From: Bdellovibrio sp.
GTDB lineage: Bacteria > Bdellovibrionota > Bdellovibrionia > Bdellovibrionales > Bdellovibrionaceae
Direction: 5' to 3'
Length of the DNA: 19,060 bases
Assembly: GCA_019104905.1 (NCBI GenBank)
Contig: JAHRXB010000199.1
Coordinates: forward strand, 1-19,060
Below the pieces are notes generated by a model that worked only from the letters and a program-made list of their open reading frames with translations, ran no database searches and was not told the origin of the DNA. The position numbers and the translations under genes are program-made. Below are positions 8,239 through 15,737 of the stretch, piece by piece; the stretch's first letter is position 1; the number at the start of each line of letters is the position of its first letter.

Positions 8239-9009
8239 ATGCAGCACCTGTATTATGAATTGAGTGTTCTAACCAAGGCCATTCATTTTAAGAATCTCTC
8301 TGCGGCCGCTCTTCATGTCGGCCTCAGCCAACCTCAACTTTCTCGCATTATCGCCAAGATCGAAGACGAGCTGAAGATTGTCCTTCTGGATCGTTCCGCC
8401 AAAAGAAAATCAGGGTGGACCACCATCGCCTTCCAACTTTCAGATATCTTTGAAAAATCCAGCCGTCGCTTAGAGACGGAGCTGCAGGGAATCAGCAACA
8501 ACCAGATGGTCGCCGAGCTTCATATTGGCACCCTGGAGGGGCTGTCTGACTTCGCCCTTCACACGTCTCGCCTGTGTTTTGAAGAAGTCGGAGTTAAAAA
8601 AATCACCTTGGACATCTTTGACCTTAACGAGCTCGAAGCCAATTTTCTTTCCGGTAATTTGGACCTTATCTTTACTTCCAAAACCCCCGGTCGCCAAAAA
8701 TTTAAATATTTGAGCGAACTCGGTTTCCAAAGACTGGATCGAATTGAATCTTCTAAAAAATTTGCAGTGCTGAGCTCGTTTGAATATGGTCGTTCCAACA
8801 AAAAAGAATTGGAAACCTTTCCACATCTTTTTGTCTCAAACTCCCTGTCAATTCGCCGTTCTTGGTTTGAAAAAAACGGCGGAACCGGAAACCTTCCCAC
8901 CGAAGCCAAAAGGGGGCGCGCCAAAGATGCTGAACCCGTTTTGATGATCGGCTCAGAGCTTCTGAATCCGACCCTATGGAATAATCTTACGCTGGCGATT
9001 GACGAGTAG
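8239..9009 (+). CDS. LysR-type transcriptional regulator, short
   Basis: The protein has 256 residues, against about 300 for the family. The N-terminal winged helix-turn-helix spans about residues 1-62, with recognition region LSAAALHVGLSQPQLSRIIAKIEDEL. The linker helix follows (SDIFEKSSRRLETELQ). A shortened substrate-binding domain begins at VAELHIGTLEGLSD and contains NLDLIFTSK, the position where family members usually have a DLAI-type motif. GGAG lies 7 bases before the ATG. It starts 12 bases after the UbiB-family stop and probably shares its transcript. Its 3' end overlaps the convergent gene by 36 bases. LysR regulators usually act on a divergent neighbour, but none is present, so the target is unknown. 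Confidence 0.85.
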   Translation: MQHLYYELSVLTKAIHFKNLSAAALHVGLSQPQLSRIIAKIEDELKIVLLDRSAKRKSGWTTIAFQLSDIFEKSSRRLETELQGISNNQMVAELHIGTLEGLSDFALHTSRLCFEEVGVKKITLDIFDLNELEANFLSGNLDLIFTSKTPGRQKFKYLSELGFQRLDRIESSKKFAVLSSFEYGRSNKKELETFPHLFVSNSLSIRRSWFEKNGGTGNLPTEAKRGRAKDAEPVLMIGSELLNPTLWNNLTLAIDE

Positions 9010-10134
9010 ATTAATACTATCAGCCACTTCGGCAGATTCGTTAATCACGCGCTGACTGATCGCCATATTCTTGCCGAAATACCCCAAACCTCGGATCATT
9101 TGCGTGTTCCAAACCTCGGGACTTCTATTCGTTAGATTATATTTGGCATTTTTATAAATCTCGGAGCTCCAAAGCTGATCCACCTGAAGCTCGGGGCGCT
9201 TTCTTAAAACCCATTGAATGGCGGGCTGAGCAACATGACAACTGACACAGTCCATATTCTCAGGCGAAAAGTTTTTGGGGTTTTCAATACGATAAGCCGC
9301 CTTCACTTCTTGACGGATAAGTTCTTCGGATCCGTCTCCAAGGCGAACTGACTCTGCCACGATATTATCAAAAGTGTCGCTTCCTTTCGGAGACGGAGAC
9401 ATGCCTCCGCCGGCGAAGTGATCCGAAGGCACCGCGACGTTCACAAATGATTGAGCCAATCGTCCCTTCAATCGGGGCACTTCAAAAAGTTCGAGTTGGC
9501 CATCGCGCAACTCGAACCCCGCAAAAGCCCACATATCCGCCGCCCCACGAAGCACCATGGCCGTGACACGCGTGAGATTGGCCCGTCCAGCGTACTTCTT
9601 AATGATTTCTTGAAAATCTCGAAGGGCCGGACTGCGATCTCCTTGTTGAGCCCACGCTGGATGTACCTGCAAAGGAATAAAGTTTGTCTGAACTGGGTAT
9701 TTTGTTTTCCAGGCCTCAAGATCTGTCAGCAGATTGGCAAACTCTGAATCAGACAGAACGTAAAAACTATGCAGAGCTGCATCCACGGCGTGTGCCTGTC
9801 TTCGTCTTCCCTCTTGGAGAGGTTGCCACACCAAACGAATCTGCTTTTGACAAGACTGGGGCGTGGGCAGAGGAAAACAAGGATCAATACGAACCGCAAT
9901 CACGCGAAGGGCTTGATAGGTCTCTTCGCGATCCATATCAATCGCCAAGATCGGAACTCGCCCCAAGAGGATCGGCTCCAAAAGAGGTCCTCCCTTCCCC
10001 GGAGCCTCCAAACCTAAAAGCGCATCGCCGCCGACCACCGTTGGCAGAGGCAACAAATAAGACACGTCATTTAAATCCCAAGCGGCTTGAGCTTGCAGAG
10101 ACAGAAAGAAAAGAAGGCTTACAACAAATTTCAT
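8974..10134 (-). CDS. Secreted protein with a single CxxCH haem-c motif, unknown family
   Basis: This 386-residue protein has a Sec signal peptide (MKFVVSLLFFLSLQAQA, cleaved before AWDLND). Near the C-terminus NMDCVSCHVAQPA carries a CVSCH motif at residues 296-300, the covalent haem-c attachment signature, in an environment (xDCxSCHxA) common in c-type cytochromes. Met244 or another Met or His could be a distal ligand, but this is not determinable. The first ~290 residues match no family I know; Cys86 and Cys95 might form a disulfide. The ribosome site is weak: TAAGGG lies about 12 bases before the ATG. Its stop lies inside the end of the convergent LysR-type gene. A periplasmic electron-transfer or redox role is inferred from the motif alone. 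Confidence 0.75.
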   Translation of the reverse strand: MKFVVSLLFFLSLQAQAAWDLNDVSYLLPLPTVVGGDALLGLEAPGKGGPLLEPILLGRVPILAIDMDREETYQALRVIAVRIDPCFPLPTPQSCQKQIRLVWQPLQEGRRRQAHAVDAALHSFYVLSDSEFANLLTDLEAWKTKYPVQTNFIPLQVHPAWAQQGDRSPALRDFQEIIKKYAGRANLTRVTAMVLRGAADMWAFAGFELRDGQLELFEVPRLKGRLAQSFVNVAVPSDHFAGGGMSPSPKGSDTFDNIVAESVRLGDGSEELIRQEVKAAYRIENPKNFSPENMDCVSCHVAQPAIQWVLRKRPELQVDQLWSSEIYKNAKYNLTNRSPEVWNTQMIRGLGYFGKNMAISQRVINESAEVADSINLLVNRQRKIIP

Positions 10135-10241
10135 AATCTGTTGGTGCCCTTAGGAACTCAATATTTCAATAAGATTCGCATTACTCTGAGCAGCAAGAGG
10201 CGTAAATGAAAGTCGGATGACAAGAGACCCCTTTTAAAACG

Positions 10242-10270
10242 AAAAAAGGCCGTCTCTTTCGAGACGGCCT
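10242..10270 (-). terminator. Rho-independent terminator of flagellin gene 1
   Basis: AGGCCGTCTC (10247-10256) pairs perfectly with GAGACGGCCT (10261-10270) around a TTTC loop. The A-run at 10242-10247 becomes a T-run on the minus strand. It lies 16 bases downstream of the flagellin stop. Confidence 0.88.
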
Positions 10271-10285
10271 CCACCCTAAGTCCTA

Positions 10286-11119
10286 TTAGCCTAGAAGCTT
10301 CAAAGCCAATTGTTGAGACTGATTGGCTTGACCCAGAACCGAGATCCCTGCCTGCAACAAGATATTATTTCTTGTCATTTCAGAGGTCTCAGAAGCCACA
10401 TCCGTGTCTCTGATTCGAGAGTTCGCTGCCGACAAGTTTTCATCCGCGATCAACAAGTTATTCGATGTTGATACGAGACGATTTTGTAGGGCACCGAAGT
10501 TTGCGCGAATCGCATTCACCGATGTCATGGCCTGATCGATAGTATCCAAGCTCAACTGAGCTCCTTCTTTCGTCGCCACTGATTCCGCCGTCAATCCCAA
10601 GGCGTCTACAGAGGCGTTGGCAGCACCAGAGTTAAAACTGATTCTGTCACGGAAAGGGTCGTTATTTGTTCCGACCTGAATATCAATCATCCCGCCTGTG
10701 CCGTTGAGTAGTTCGTAACCGTTATAAGTCGTCGCCTCAGTAATACGCTGAATCTCAGACTTTAGTTGTTGATACTCAACATCCAAAAATTTTCTTTCTG
10801 TTTCACCAATCGTGTCAGAGGAGGCTTGTACGCCCAACTCTCTCAGACGAATGAGCATATTTGAAACTTCGTTCAAACTGCCCTCTGCGACTTGCACTAA
10901 CGAAATACCGTCATTGGCATTTCTGTTGGCTTGTCGAAGACCCCGAATTTGTCCTTTGAGGTTTTCACTGATCGCAAGTCCTGCGGCATCATCAGCAGCT
11001 TGATTGATTCTGAATCCAGAGGCCAATCGCGCCATTGATCTATTTGCATTTATTTGCGTCATGTACAGATTCTTCTGAGCATTCAACGCTGCCACATTGG
11101 TACCGATTCTTAATCCCAT
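10286..11119 (-). CDS. fliC: Flagellin (filament subunit), copy 1
   Basis: This 277-residue flagellin consists only of the conserved N- and C-terminal D0/D1 helical regions; the surface-exposed D2/D3 domains are absent, as is usual for short flagellins. The N-terminus MGLRIGTNVAALNAQKNL, the block DDAAGLAISENLKGQIRGL and the C-terminal RNNILLQAGISVLGQANQSQQLALKLLG are diagnostic. It is exported through the flagellar type III apparatus, so it has no signal peptide. AAGGAGG lies 7 bases before the ATG, a near-ideal ribosome site fitting high expression. It is followed by a strong terminator. The second flagellin gene lies 543 bases upstream on the same strand and is probably transcribed separately. 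Bdellovibrio genomes carry several fliC paralogues of this size; which one this is cannot be told here. Confidence 0.95.
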   Translation of the reverse strand: MGLRIGTNVAALNAQKNLYMTQINANRSMARLASGFRINQAADDAAGLAISENLKGQIRGLRQANRNANDGISLVQVAEGSLNEVSNMLIRLRELGVQASSDTIGETERKFLDVEYQQLKSEIQRITEATTYNGYELLNGTGGMIDIQVGTNNDPFRDRISFNSGAANASVDALGLTAESVATKEGAQLSLDTIDQAMTSVNAIRANFGALQNRLVSTSNNLLIADENLSAANSRIRDTDVASETSEMTRNNILLQAGISVLGQANQSQQLALKLLG

Positions 11120-11456
11120 TCTATCCTCCTTGCATCATATTCTTCCTCCGTGAAAGTTGCCATCCATTGGCTAAAGGCGCGATCCGTGCACCTGTTAAAT
11201 TAATTTTCGGAACTTGCGATACACAGTTCCTGCTTACTTTTCGGAAAAAAATAGCATCTGCTCGAGTCCAGATTTTTTGTTTTTGATTTTATTTTGCGGA
11301 GATTTTTTATTTCTGTATTGAGCGCGTTGCGCGCGAAGAAAAAGACAAAAAGGAAAATCCTTTTTTAAACGACTTCAAGGAAGAACAACTTCCCTATTCT
11401 CACTCACCGTTTCTTTGCCTGGAAAATATCATCTCTATTTTCCAATTTCCACTCTT

Positions 11457-11487
11457 GAAAATGAGGCCGTCGTCATCCGACGGCCTC
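11457..11487 (-). terminator. Probable distal terminator downstream of flagellin gene 2
   Basis: GAGGCCGTCG (11463-11472) pairs perfectly with CGACGGCCTC (11478-11487), with a 5-base loop. On the minus strand it is followed by ATTTTC, a short T-run. The stem shares GGCCGTC with the terminator of flagellin 1. It lies about 175 bases after the flagellin 2 stop, so the transcript may have a long structured 3' end. Confidence 0.5.
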
Positions 11488-11631
11488 GGTCGCAGGAAAC
11501 AGATCAAATTGTCAGCTCTAAACAGAGCTTCGGGGCTTGTACACTCGGAACCGCCGTTTAAAGACGGTTCTCTTGAGGGTGATCTTGATCATTGAAGATA
11601 AGACCGGGAACCAAAGTCATTTTACTTAGCC

Positions 11632-11652
11632 GACTCCAGCAGAGCTGGAGTC
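11632..11652 (-). terminator. Stem-loop immediately after flagellin gene 2, no T-run on the minus strand
   Basis: GACTCCAGC (11632-11640) pairs perfectly with GCTGGAGTC (11644-11652) around a 3-base loop, 10 bases after the stop. A short T-rich stretch exists only on the plus-strand side. It could be a weak terminator or a 3'-end stabiliser that limits decay of an abundant message. Confidence 0.5.
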
Positions 11653-11662
11653 TTTGTTAGGC

Positions 11663-12508
11663 TTAAGAGAACGACTTGTTCAAGAGTCCAAGTGCTACGT
11701 TAGCTTGTTGGTTCGCTTGTGCTAGTACGCTAGTACCTGCTTGCAACAAGATATTATTTCTGGTCATTTCAGATGTCTCTTCAGCTACATCCACATCTCT
11801 GATACGAGAGTTCGCGGCTGACATGTTCTCAACTGACACTTGAATATTAGAGACAGTTGATTGGAGACGGTTTTGGATCGCACCGAAGTCTGCTCTCATC
11901 GCAGAGACACTCACGATCGCTTGGTCAATCGCCGCCAACGCATTTTGTGCGGAAGCTTTATCGGCAACAGACGTCAAGTTAACTCCCAAAGCGGCGGAAT
12001 TCGCATCAGCCTTAGAAGCATCGAAAGAGATACGGTCGATTTCAGGGTTGTTTCTAGTACCAACTTGGAAGTCCAAGATGGAGCCCACACCTGCCAGCAA
12101 CTGAGTTCCGTTGAACTCTGTACCTTCGGCGATACGGTCGATCTCTGAAACAAGCTGATCGTACTCCACATTGAGGAACTGTCTTTCAACAGGACCTACG
12201 GTGTCAGAAGCGGCTTGTACAGACAATTCTCTGAGACGAATCAAGATCGAAGAGATCTCGTTCATCGAACCCTCGGCTACTTGCACGAGAGAGATACCGT
12301 CTTGAGCATTTCGTGACGCTTGTTTTAGACCGCGTACCTGAGCTTTTAAGTTCTCAGAGATCGCGAGGCCGGCAGCATCATCACCAGCGCGGTTGATTCG
12401 GAATCCTGAAGCGAGTTTTTCCATACTCTTATCAAGACCGATCTTCGTTCCCCAGAGAACTCTCTGAGCATTTAACGAAGCAGTGTTCGTGTTAATTCTT
12501 AACCCCAT
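11663..12508 (-). CDS. fliC: Flagellin (filament subunit), copy 2
   Basis: The product is 281 residues from the ATG at 12508. That start gives the canonical MGLRINTNTASLNAQRVL and has GGAGGAGG just upstream. A longer in-frame version from 12568 adds 20 residues that do not fit flagellins and reads through the ribosome site. It has the D0/D1-only layout of copy 1: GDDAAGLAISENLKAQVRGL near the N-terminus and EMTRNNILLQAGTSVLAQANQ near the C-terminus. The two copies differ at many positions, so they are paralogues of some age and not a recent duplication. Copy 2 ends with a short extra tail (LLNKSFS). Two flagellins from adjacent genes would allow a filament of mixed composition. Confidence 0.95.
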   Translation of the reverse strand: MGLRINTNTASLNAQRVLWGTKIGLDKSMEKLASGFRINRAGDDAAGLAISENLKAQVRGLKQASRNAQDGISLVQVAEGSMNEISSILIRLRELSVQAASDTVGPVERQFLNVEYDQLVSEIDRIAEGTEFNGTQLLAGVGSILDFQVGTRNNPEIDRISFDASKADANSAALGVNLTSVADKASAQNALAAIDQAIVSVSAMRADFGAIQNRLQSTVSNIQVSVENMSAANSRIRDVDVAEETSEMTRNNILLQAGTSVLAQANQQANVALGLLNKSFS

Positions 12509-12599
12509 AACTCCTCCTCCTTGAAGATTTGCAGAGTTTCTATCCTTGAAACTCGGTCGCCCCATCATGGTGCGAATGGTGGTTCATTTCTTACCTAAC

Positions 12600-12626
12600 T
12601 GATCGGTGTCTTGAGAAATTCCTAAA
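12600..12626 (-). promoter_or_regulatory. Weak candidate sigma-28 promoter of flagellin gene 2
   Basis: Read on the minus strand, TTTA-N15-ACCGATCA lies about 90 bases upstream of the start. The -10 part matches the sigma-28 consensus GCCGATAA at 6 of 8 positions with the expected 15-base spacer. The -35 part is poor (TTTA against TAAA). Confidence 0.25.
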
Positions 12627-12806
12627 GTGATACGTCTCATTTTTTTACAAATCTAGGCTTCAGTCCAGCAAGGGGGCCCAACAAAGGCGACAGACAAAGT
12701 TAATCTAACCATCTGAATTTGCATATATTTTTCATTTTTCTTGGTGACGAGTAAATGTCGCAAAGTTTATTGTCATAGAGGAGTTAGTCCCCAAAAGAGG
12801 TTACAC

Positions 12807-13565
12807 ATGCTTAAAGCATTTCTTATTTTTTGGAGCCTATTAGTAGGAGTCTCCTCAGCCCAAGGAGCCAAGAAGGTCATTCATATGGTCACCTTCAGCG
12901 CCCCCCCCTTTATGAGTGAAGATCTTCCAGAGCAAGGAGCTGGCGTCTACGCCTTTCGAGAAATTTTTCGCAAAGCCAACTACGAACTCAAAGTCACTTT
13001 TGCTCCCTATCTCAGAGCCAAGCGCCTGGTTTTACAAGAGGACCGTTATGCTGGCTTTTTCCCTGTCTCTCTTTTTAACCACATCCCTTCGGAGCTTAAG
13101 ATGTCCAAGATCATCTATCAAACTCCCTGGGTGTTGGCTGAAAGAAAGGACAAGGTCATAAACTGGCAAAACCCCAAAGATCTTGTTCCTTTTAAAATAG
13201 GCACCGTCACAGGATATGACATTGCACCTTCATTTAAAGATCTCTACAAATCTAACAAACTCAAACTGGAGTTCACCTCCAGCGATGAACTGAACCTTCT
13301 TAAGTTGGCAACCAAACGAGTTGATCTTATTTTCATCGAAGCAGGAATGTTTCAGTTCCTAACCAAAACCAGCCCCAAGCTGAAGGAATACCGAGAAGCC
13401 CTACAAATAAATAAGAAGATTGTGCAGATGGATCGATACGGATTGGCTTTTAAAAAGTCTCCCCAGTCTTTAAAATACCTAGAGACCTTCAATCAAATCG
13501 CCCAAGAAGAAGAATTCAACAACCTCATCCAAACCTACTTCCGAAGGTACGCCGTACCTTTTTGA
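12807..13565 (+). CDS. Periplasmic solute-binding-like protein (family 3 type), orphan
   Basis: The product is 252 residues. The ATG at 12807 is chosen because AGAGG lies 6 bases upstream and a signal peptide follows at once (MLKAFLIFWSLLVGVSSAQG, cleaved before AKKVIHM). A reading from 12741 would bury it. The body has the pattern of extracellular solute-binding protein family 3. An N-terminal VIHMVTFSAPPFMSEDLPEQGAGVYAFREIF resembles the usual PPF-G-D-E start. FKIGTVTGYDI is the hinge region, and VDLIFIEAGMFQFLT and YGLAFKKS match later family blocks. No permease or ATPase gene adjoins it, so it may serve a distant transporter or act as a sensor. The final codons (RRYAVPF and the stop) are formed by a REP-like element, so the C-terminus may have been altered by that insertion. 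Confidence 0.78.
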   Translation: MLKAFLIFWSLLVGVSSAQGAKKVIHMVTFSAPPFMSEDLPEQGAGVYAFREIFRKANYELKVTFAPYLRAKRLVLQEDRYAGFFPVSLFNHIPSELKMSKIIYQTPWVLAERKDKVINWQNPKDLVPFKIGTVTGYDIAPSFKDLYKSNKLKLEFTSSDELNLLKLATKRVDLIFIEAGMFQFLTKTSPKLKEYREALQINKKIVQMDRYGLAFKKSPQSLKYLETFNQIAQEEEFNNLIQTYFRRYAVPF

Positions 13566-13577
13566 AGTGCAGTGCGC
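13546..13577 (-). repeat. REP-like element, copy A (downstream of the RAYT gene)
   Basis: This 32-base element in minus orientation has the consensus nCGCrnyGCAm, then TTCAAAAA, then the hairpin GGTACGGCGTACC. It starts within the solute-binding protein gene (supplying its last codons and stop) and ends 3 bases from the RAYT stop codon. Read in the direction of the solute-binding gene it is a hairpin followed by TTTTTG, so it may act as that gene's terminator. It is inverted relative to copy B. Confidence 0.85.
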
Positions 13578-13580
13578 CAA

Positions 13581-14219
13581 TCAAACGATGTGGTTTTCCA
13601 AATAATGACTATTGGCCGTTCCCGAGTCTCGCGAGAATCCAAATTCTTTTCTCTTTAAGGCAAGTCGAATGGCCTCTCGGGACTCATCATCGAACTCTTC
13701 ATTAAGCCAACGCAACTGAGTTGCGGGGTTTTGAATGAGATCAAGAGTGTCATAGGCGGGAATATACAAATAGTCGAGCCCCAGGAGTCCACGCAAAGAG
13801 CTATAGGGATAGTCTTCTACCTTCTTGCAAAGTCCCGCCTGAACGGGATTCCGGTAAATGTATTTATATGCGTGTCGGTAGTAGATGGAATTCTTAATGA
13901 GAGACCAATGATAGGGCCCACCGAATATTTGATTTTCTCGATCTGTTTCCTCTCCCAATCGCTTACTCACTTCACGAAGAAGATAGTTCATCGCCACATC
14001 CAAATTCGCTTCTGGAGTTGAAATCAGCATATGAAAATGATTATTCATTAATACAAAGGAGTGAATCCTGACATCATAAGCTCTCCAAATGAAGTGCAGG
14101 TAGTTGGTGAAGTGCCCCCAAACAACGTCAAGCGGAGCTCCAAACCACTCGCTATTCGAGGTTCGGGCTGTTACGTGATAGGGATGTTCTGAGGTAGGGT
14201 AAAATTTTTTCCTTGGCAT
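13581..14219 (-). CDS. REP-associated tyrosine transposase (RAYT, Y1/HUH family)
   Basis: This 212-residue single-strand transposase is of the IS200/Y1 superfamily. The HUH metal motif is in FVLMNNHFHMLIS (His61 and His63). A candidate catalytic Tyr lies in SIYYRHAYKYIYRNPVQAGL (113-122), where YxxxNPVxAG is a hallmark of RAYT proteins. The N-terminal PRKKFYPTSEHPYHVTART is also typical of the group. RAYTs nick and move short REP hairpins in single-stranded DNA and are normally single-copy, domesticated-looking genes. Two inverted REP-like copies bracket this gene (13546-13577 and 14361-14392) and a third lies 2.3 kb away, the expected partner substrate. The ribosome site is poor, suggesting low expression. 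The frame is intact, so an active enzyme is possible. Family call is confident; the link to these repeats is inferred from position. Confidence 0.88.
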   Translation of the reverse strand: MPRKKFYPTSEHPYHVTARTSNSEWFGAPLDVVWGHFTNYLHFIWRAYDVRIHSFVLMNNHFHMLISTPEANLDVAMNYLLREVSKRLGEETDRENQIFGGPYHWSLIKNSIYYRHAYKYIYRNPVQAGLCKKVEDYPYSSLRGLLGLDYLYIPAYDTLDLIQNPATQLRWLNEEFDDESREAIRLALKRKEFGFSRDSGTANSHYLENHIV

Positions 14220-14313
14220 ATGGGGTCAACCTACCAATATATGGACCACGTTTTAAAGAAACCTACTAAACCCAGCACTCCTCCCCCTTCCGAAAATCGC
14301 CTCTTCACAATAG

Positions 14314-14344
14314 TTGACATCCCCCGTCCAAAAATGAATACATA
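14314..14344 (+). promoter_or_regulatory. Candidate promoter of the HD-domain gene
   Basis: A perfect -35 hexamer TTGACA (14314-14319) is followed after 19 bases by TACATA (14339-14344). The spacing is long and the -10 is imperfect; AATACA at spacing 17 is an alternative. It lies upstream of REP copy B, so the repeat would be in the transcribed leader. Confidence 0.4.
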
Positions 14345-14360
14345 GAGCCTCAGCCGCACA

Positions 14361-14392
14361 ACGCAGCGCAATTCAAAAAGGTACGGCGTACC
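14361..14392 (+). repeat. REP-like element, copy B (upstream of the RAYT gene, in the HD-gene leader)
   Basis: This is the same 32-base unit as copies A and C, in plus orientation. From TTCAAAAA through GGTACGGCGTACC it is identical in all three copies. It lies 4 bases before the GGGAGGGG ribosome site of the HD-domain gene, so its hairpin in the mRNA could influence translation initiation. With copy A it forms an inverted pair around the RAYT gene. Confidence 0.85.
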
Positions 14393-14408
14393 CTCGGGAG
14401 GGGATTGG

Positions 14409-15728
14409 ATGGAGATTCGCGATCCGGTACATGGTTCGATTTATTATTCTAATCAGGAAGTGGCCGTTCTTGACACCGCCGAATACCAGCGCCTTCGCGC
14501 GATCAAACAACTGGGTTATGCGGAATTCAGTTTTCCTGGAGCCACTCACAATCGGTATATTCACTCGATCGGAGTCGGACACTTAGCCGGAGAAACTTTC
14601 GACGCTATCTTTCGCGTTTATCCTTTCTCTAAACCCTCTGTAAAAACACGCTTCCGCCAAGTTCTTCGTCTTGGCGCTCTTCTTCATGATGTTGGGCACG
14701 GGCCTCTTAGTCACACCACCGAGCAAGTGATGCCTCATCTTTCTGAACTCAATATCAAACTATATAAAGAGCAAGAACAGTATGGCGATGAGGCCCATAC
14801 GGTGATGAATCACAATCGTCGCGCGAATCATGAAGACTACACCATTAAGTATGTTACCGACTCTCAGATTGCCGACACCATTCTTCAGCAATTTCCCGAT
14901 ATTCAACCCATCCATGTCGCTTGTCTTATCGACAAAGCCCTGCACTGTCCCGATGACTTCTTCATCGATGGCGGAGTCGATTTCAGACCCATCCTCAGTC
15001 AGCTTGTTTCCAGCGAGCTCGACGTGGATCGCATGGATTATCTAGAGAGAGACAGCTATTTCTGCGGCACCAATTACGGAAAGATTGATCTGTCCTGGCT
15101 TATTCAAAACATGACCTTTCATCGTCGCGAGAACAAAATGTTCCTCGCCCTGAATCGCCGCGCCCTCTACTCCTTCGATGACTTCTTACTTTCGCGCCAT
15201 CACATGCACTTGATGGTTTACTGTCATCACAAAAGCATCATCTATGAAGAGATGCTCAATCGCTATTTAACCTCCCCCGATTGCACCTTCGTGCTTCCAG
15301 GAGATATCAACGAGTACACGCGATACAACGACTATCGTCTTCATGAGCATCTCATCAGTGTCACAAATCCATGGGCACAAAGAATTGCCGAACGAAAGCC
15401 GTTCAAAGTTCTCATCGAACAACACAATACTTCCGAATCAGATCGTCCCGAGTTGATTAAGAAAGCCCTTGAGAATGAAGGTCTTGAGGTCATTCGCACC
15501 AGCTCTAAGGCGCGTCTTTCAAAATACCACACAGCTTCCCCGGAAGAGCGTGCTTTGCAAATCTACGTGGTGGATCAGTACGATCGCTGGGCTCAACCAG
15601 CGCCCATCAATCAGACGACGGAGATCTTCCAACGCTATGAAGGCGCTCGTATTATCGACCGCATCTATGTCTCTCCAGAGAACATCGACAAGGCCGACCA
15701 AATTTTAAAAGGATTGAAGCTCTCTTAA
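14409..15728 (+). CDS. HD-domain phosphohydrolase, dGTPase/YwfO-like
   Basis: The product is 439 residues. The start has GGAGG 7 bases upstream. HD-domain metal ligands are visible: His52 in YIHSIGVGHLA, the His93-Asp94 pair in LLHDVGHGPLSH, and a downstream Asp in SSELDVDRMDYLERDSYFCGTNYG (about 205-210). The opening MEIRDPVHGSIYYSNQEVAVLDTAEYQRLRAIKQLG is characteristic of the YwfO/SAMHD1-like branch of deoxynucleotide triphosphohydrolases, whose bacterial members are about 430-460 residues. Expected activity is hydrolysis of dNTPs to deoxynucleosides and triphosphate, or of a related phosphoester; the substrate cannot be read from sequence. The gene stands alone, between a RAYT gene and a convergent operon, with its own likely promoter and a REP-like element in the leader. 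Confidence 0.9.
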   Translation: MEIRDPVHGSIYYSNQEVAVLDTAEYQRLRAIKQLGYAEFSFPGATHNRYIHSIGVGHLAGETFDAIFRVYPFSKPSVKTRFRQVLRLGALLHDVGHGPLSHTTEQVMPHLSELNIKLYKEQEQYGDEAHTVMNHNRRANHEDYTIKYVTDSQIADTILQQFPDIQPIHVACLIDKALHCPDDFFIDGGVDFRPILSQLVSSELDVDRMDYLERDSYFCGTNYGKIDLSWLIQNMTFHRRENKMFLALNRRALYSFDDFLLSRHHMHLMVYCHHKSIIYEEMLNRYLTSPDCTFVLPGDINEYTRYNDYRLHEHLISVTNPWAQRIAERKPFKVLIEQHNTSESDRPELIKKALENEGLEVIRTSSKARLSKYHTASPEERALQIYVVDQYDRWAQPAPINQTTEIFQRYEGARIIDRIYVSPENIDKADQILKGLKLS

Positions 15729-15737
15729 AAGAGCTTC
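15716..15737. terminator. Convergent stem-loop between the HD gene and the SDR gene
   Basis: GAAGCTCT (15716-15723) pairs perfectly with AGAGCTTC (15730-15737); the loop contains the HD-gene stop codon. It lies between two convergent genes with only 9 bases between their stops. T-runs are weak on both sides, so efficiency is uncertain. Confidence 0.5.

Larger units (their letters stand above)
11120..11662 (-). promoter_or_regulatory. Hairpin-rich spacer between the two flagellin genes
   Basis: No gene is visible in these 543 bases. On the side nearest flagellin 1 it must hold that gene's promoter. The 9-mer TTTTCGGAA occurs twice there (11204-11212 and 11238-11246), but no clear sigma-28 box was found. 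Perfect or near-perfect stems follow: AAAAAGGA/TCCTTTTT (11347-11365), GGAAAATA/TATTTTCC (11421-11443), GAGGCCGTCG/CGACGGCCTC (11463-11487), GAACCGCC/GACGGTTC (about 11547-11570, one mismatch) and GACTCCAGC/GCTGGAGTC (11632-11652). Confidence 0.6.

Noticed and set aside
11204..11246. The 9-mer TTTTCGGAA repeated 34 bases apart upstream of flagellin 1, considered as promoter boxes
   Set aside because: Neither copy has a matching -35 element at sigma-28 or sigma-54 spacing.
13546..14392. Considered as an insertion sequence of IS200/IS605 type
   Set aside because: The protein has RAYT features (YxxxNPVxAG, 212 residues) and the flanking hairpins also occur elsewhere without the gene, which fits REP elements better than IS ends.
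14373..14582. A 69-codon minus-strand frame ending in YAVPF
   Set aside because: It lies antisense to the HD-domain gene, and its end comes only from REP copy B.
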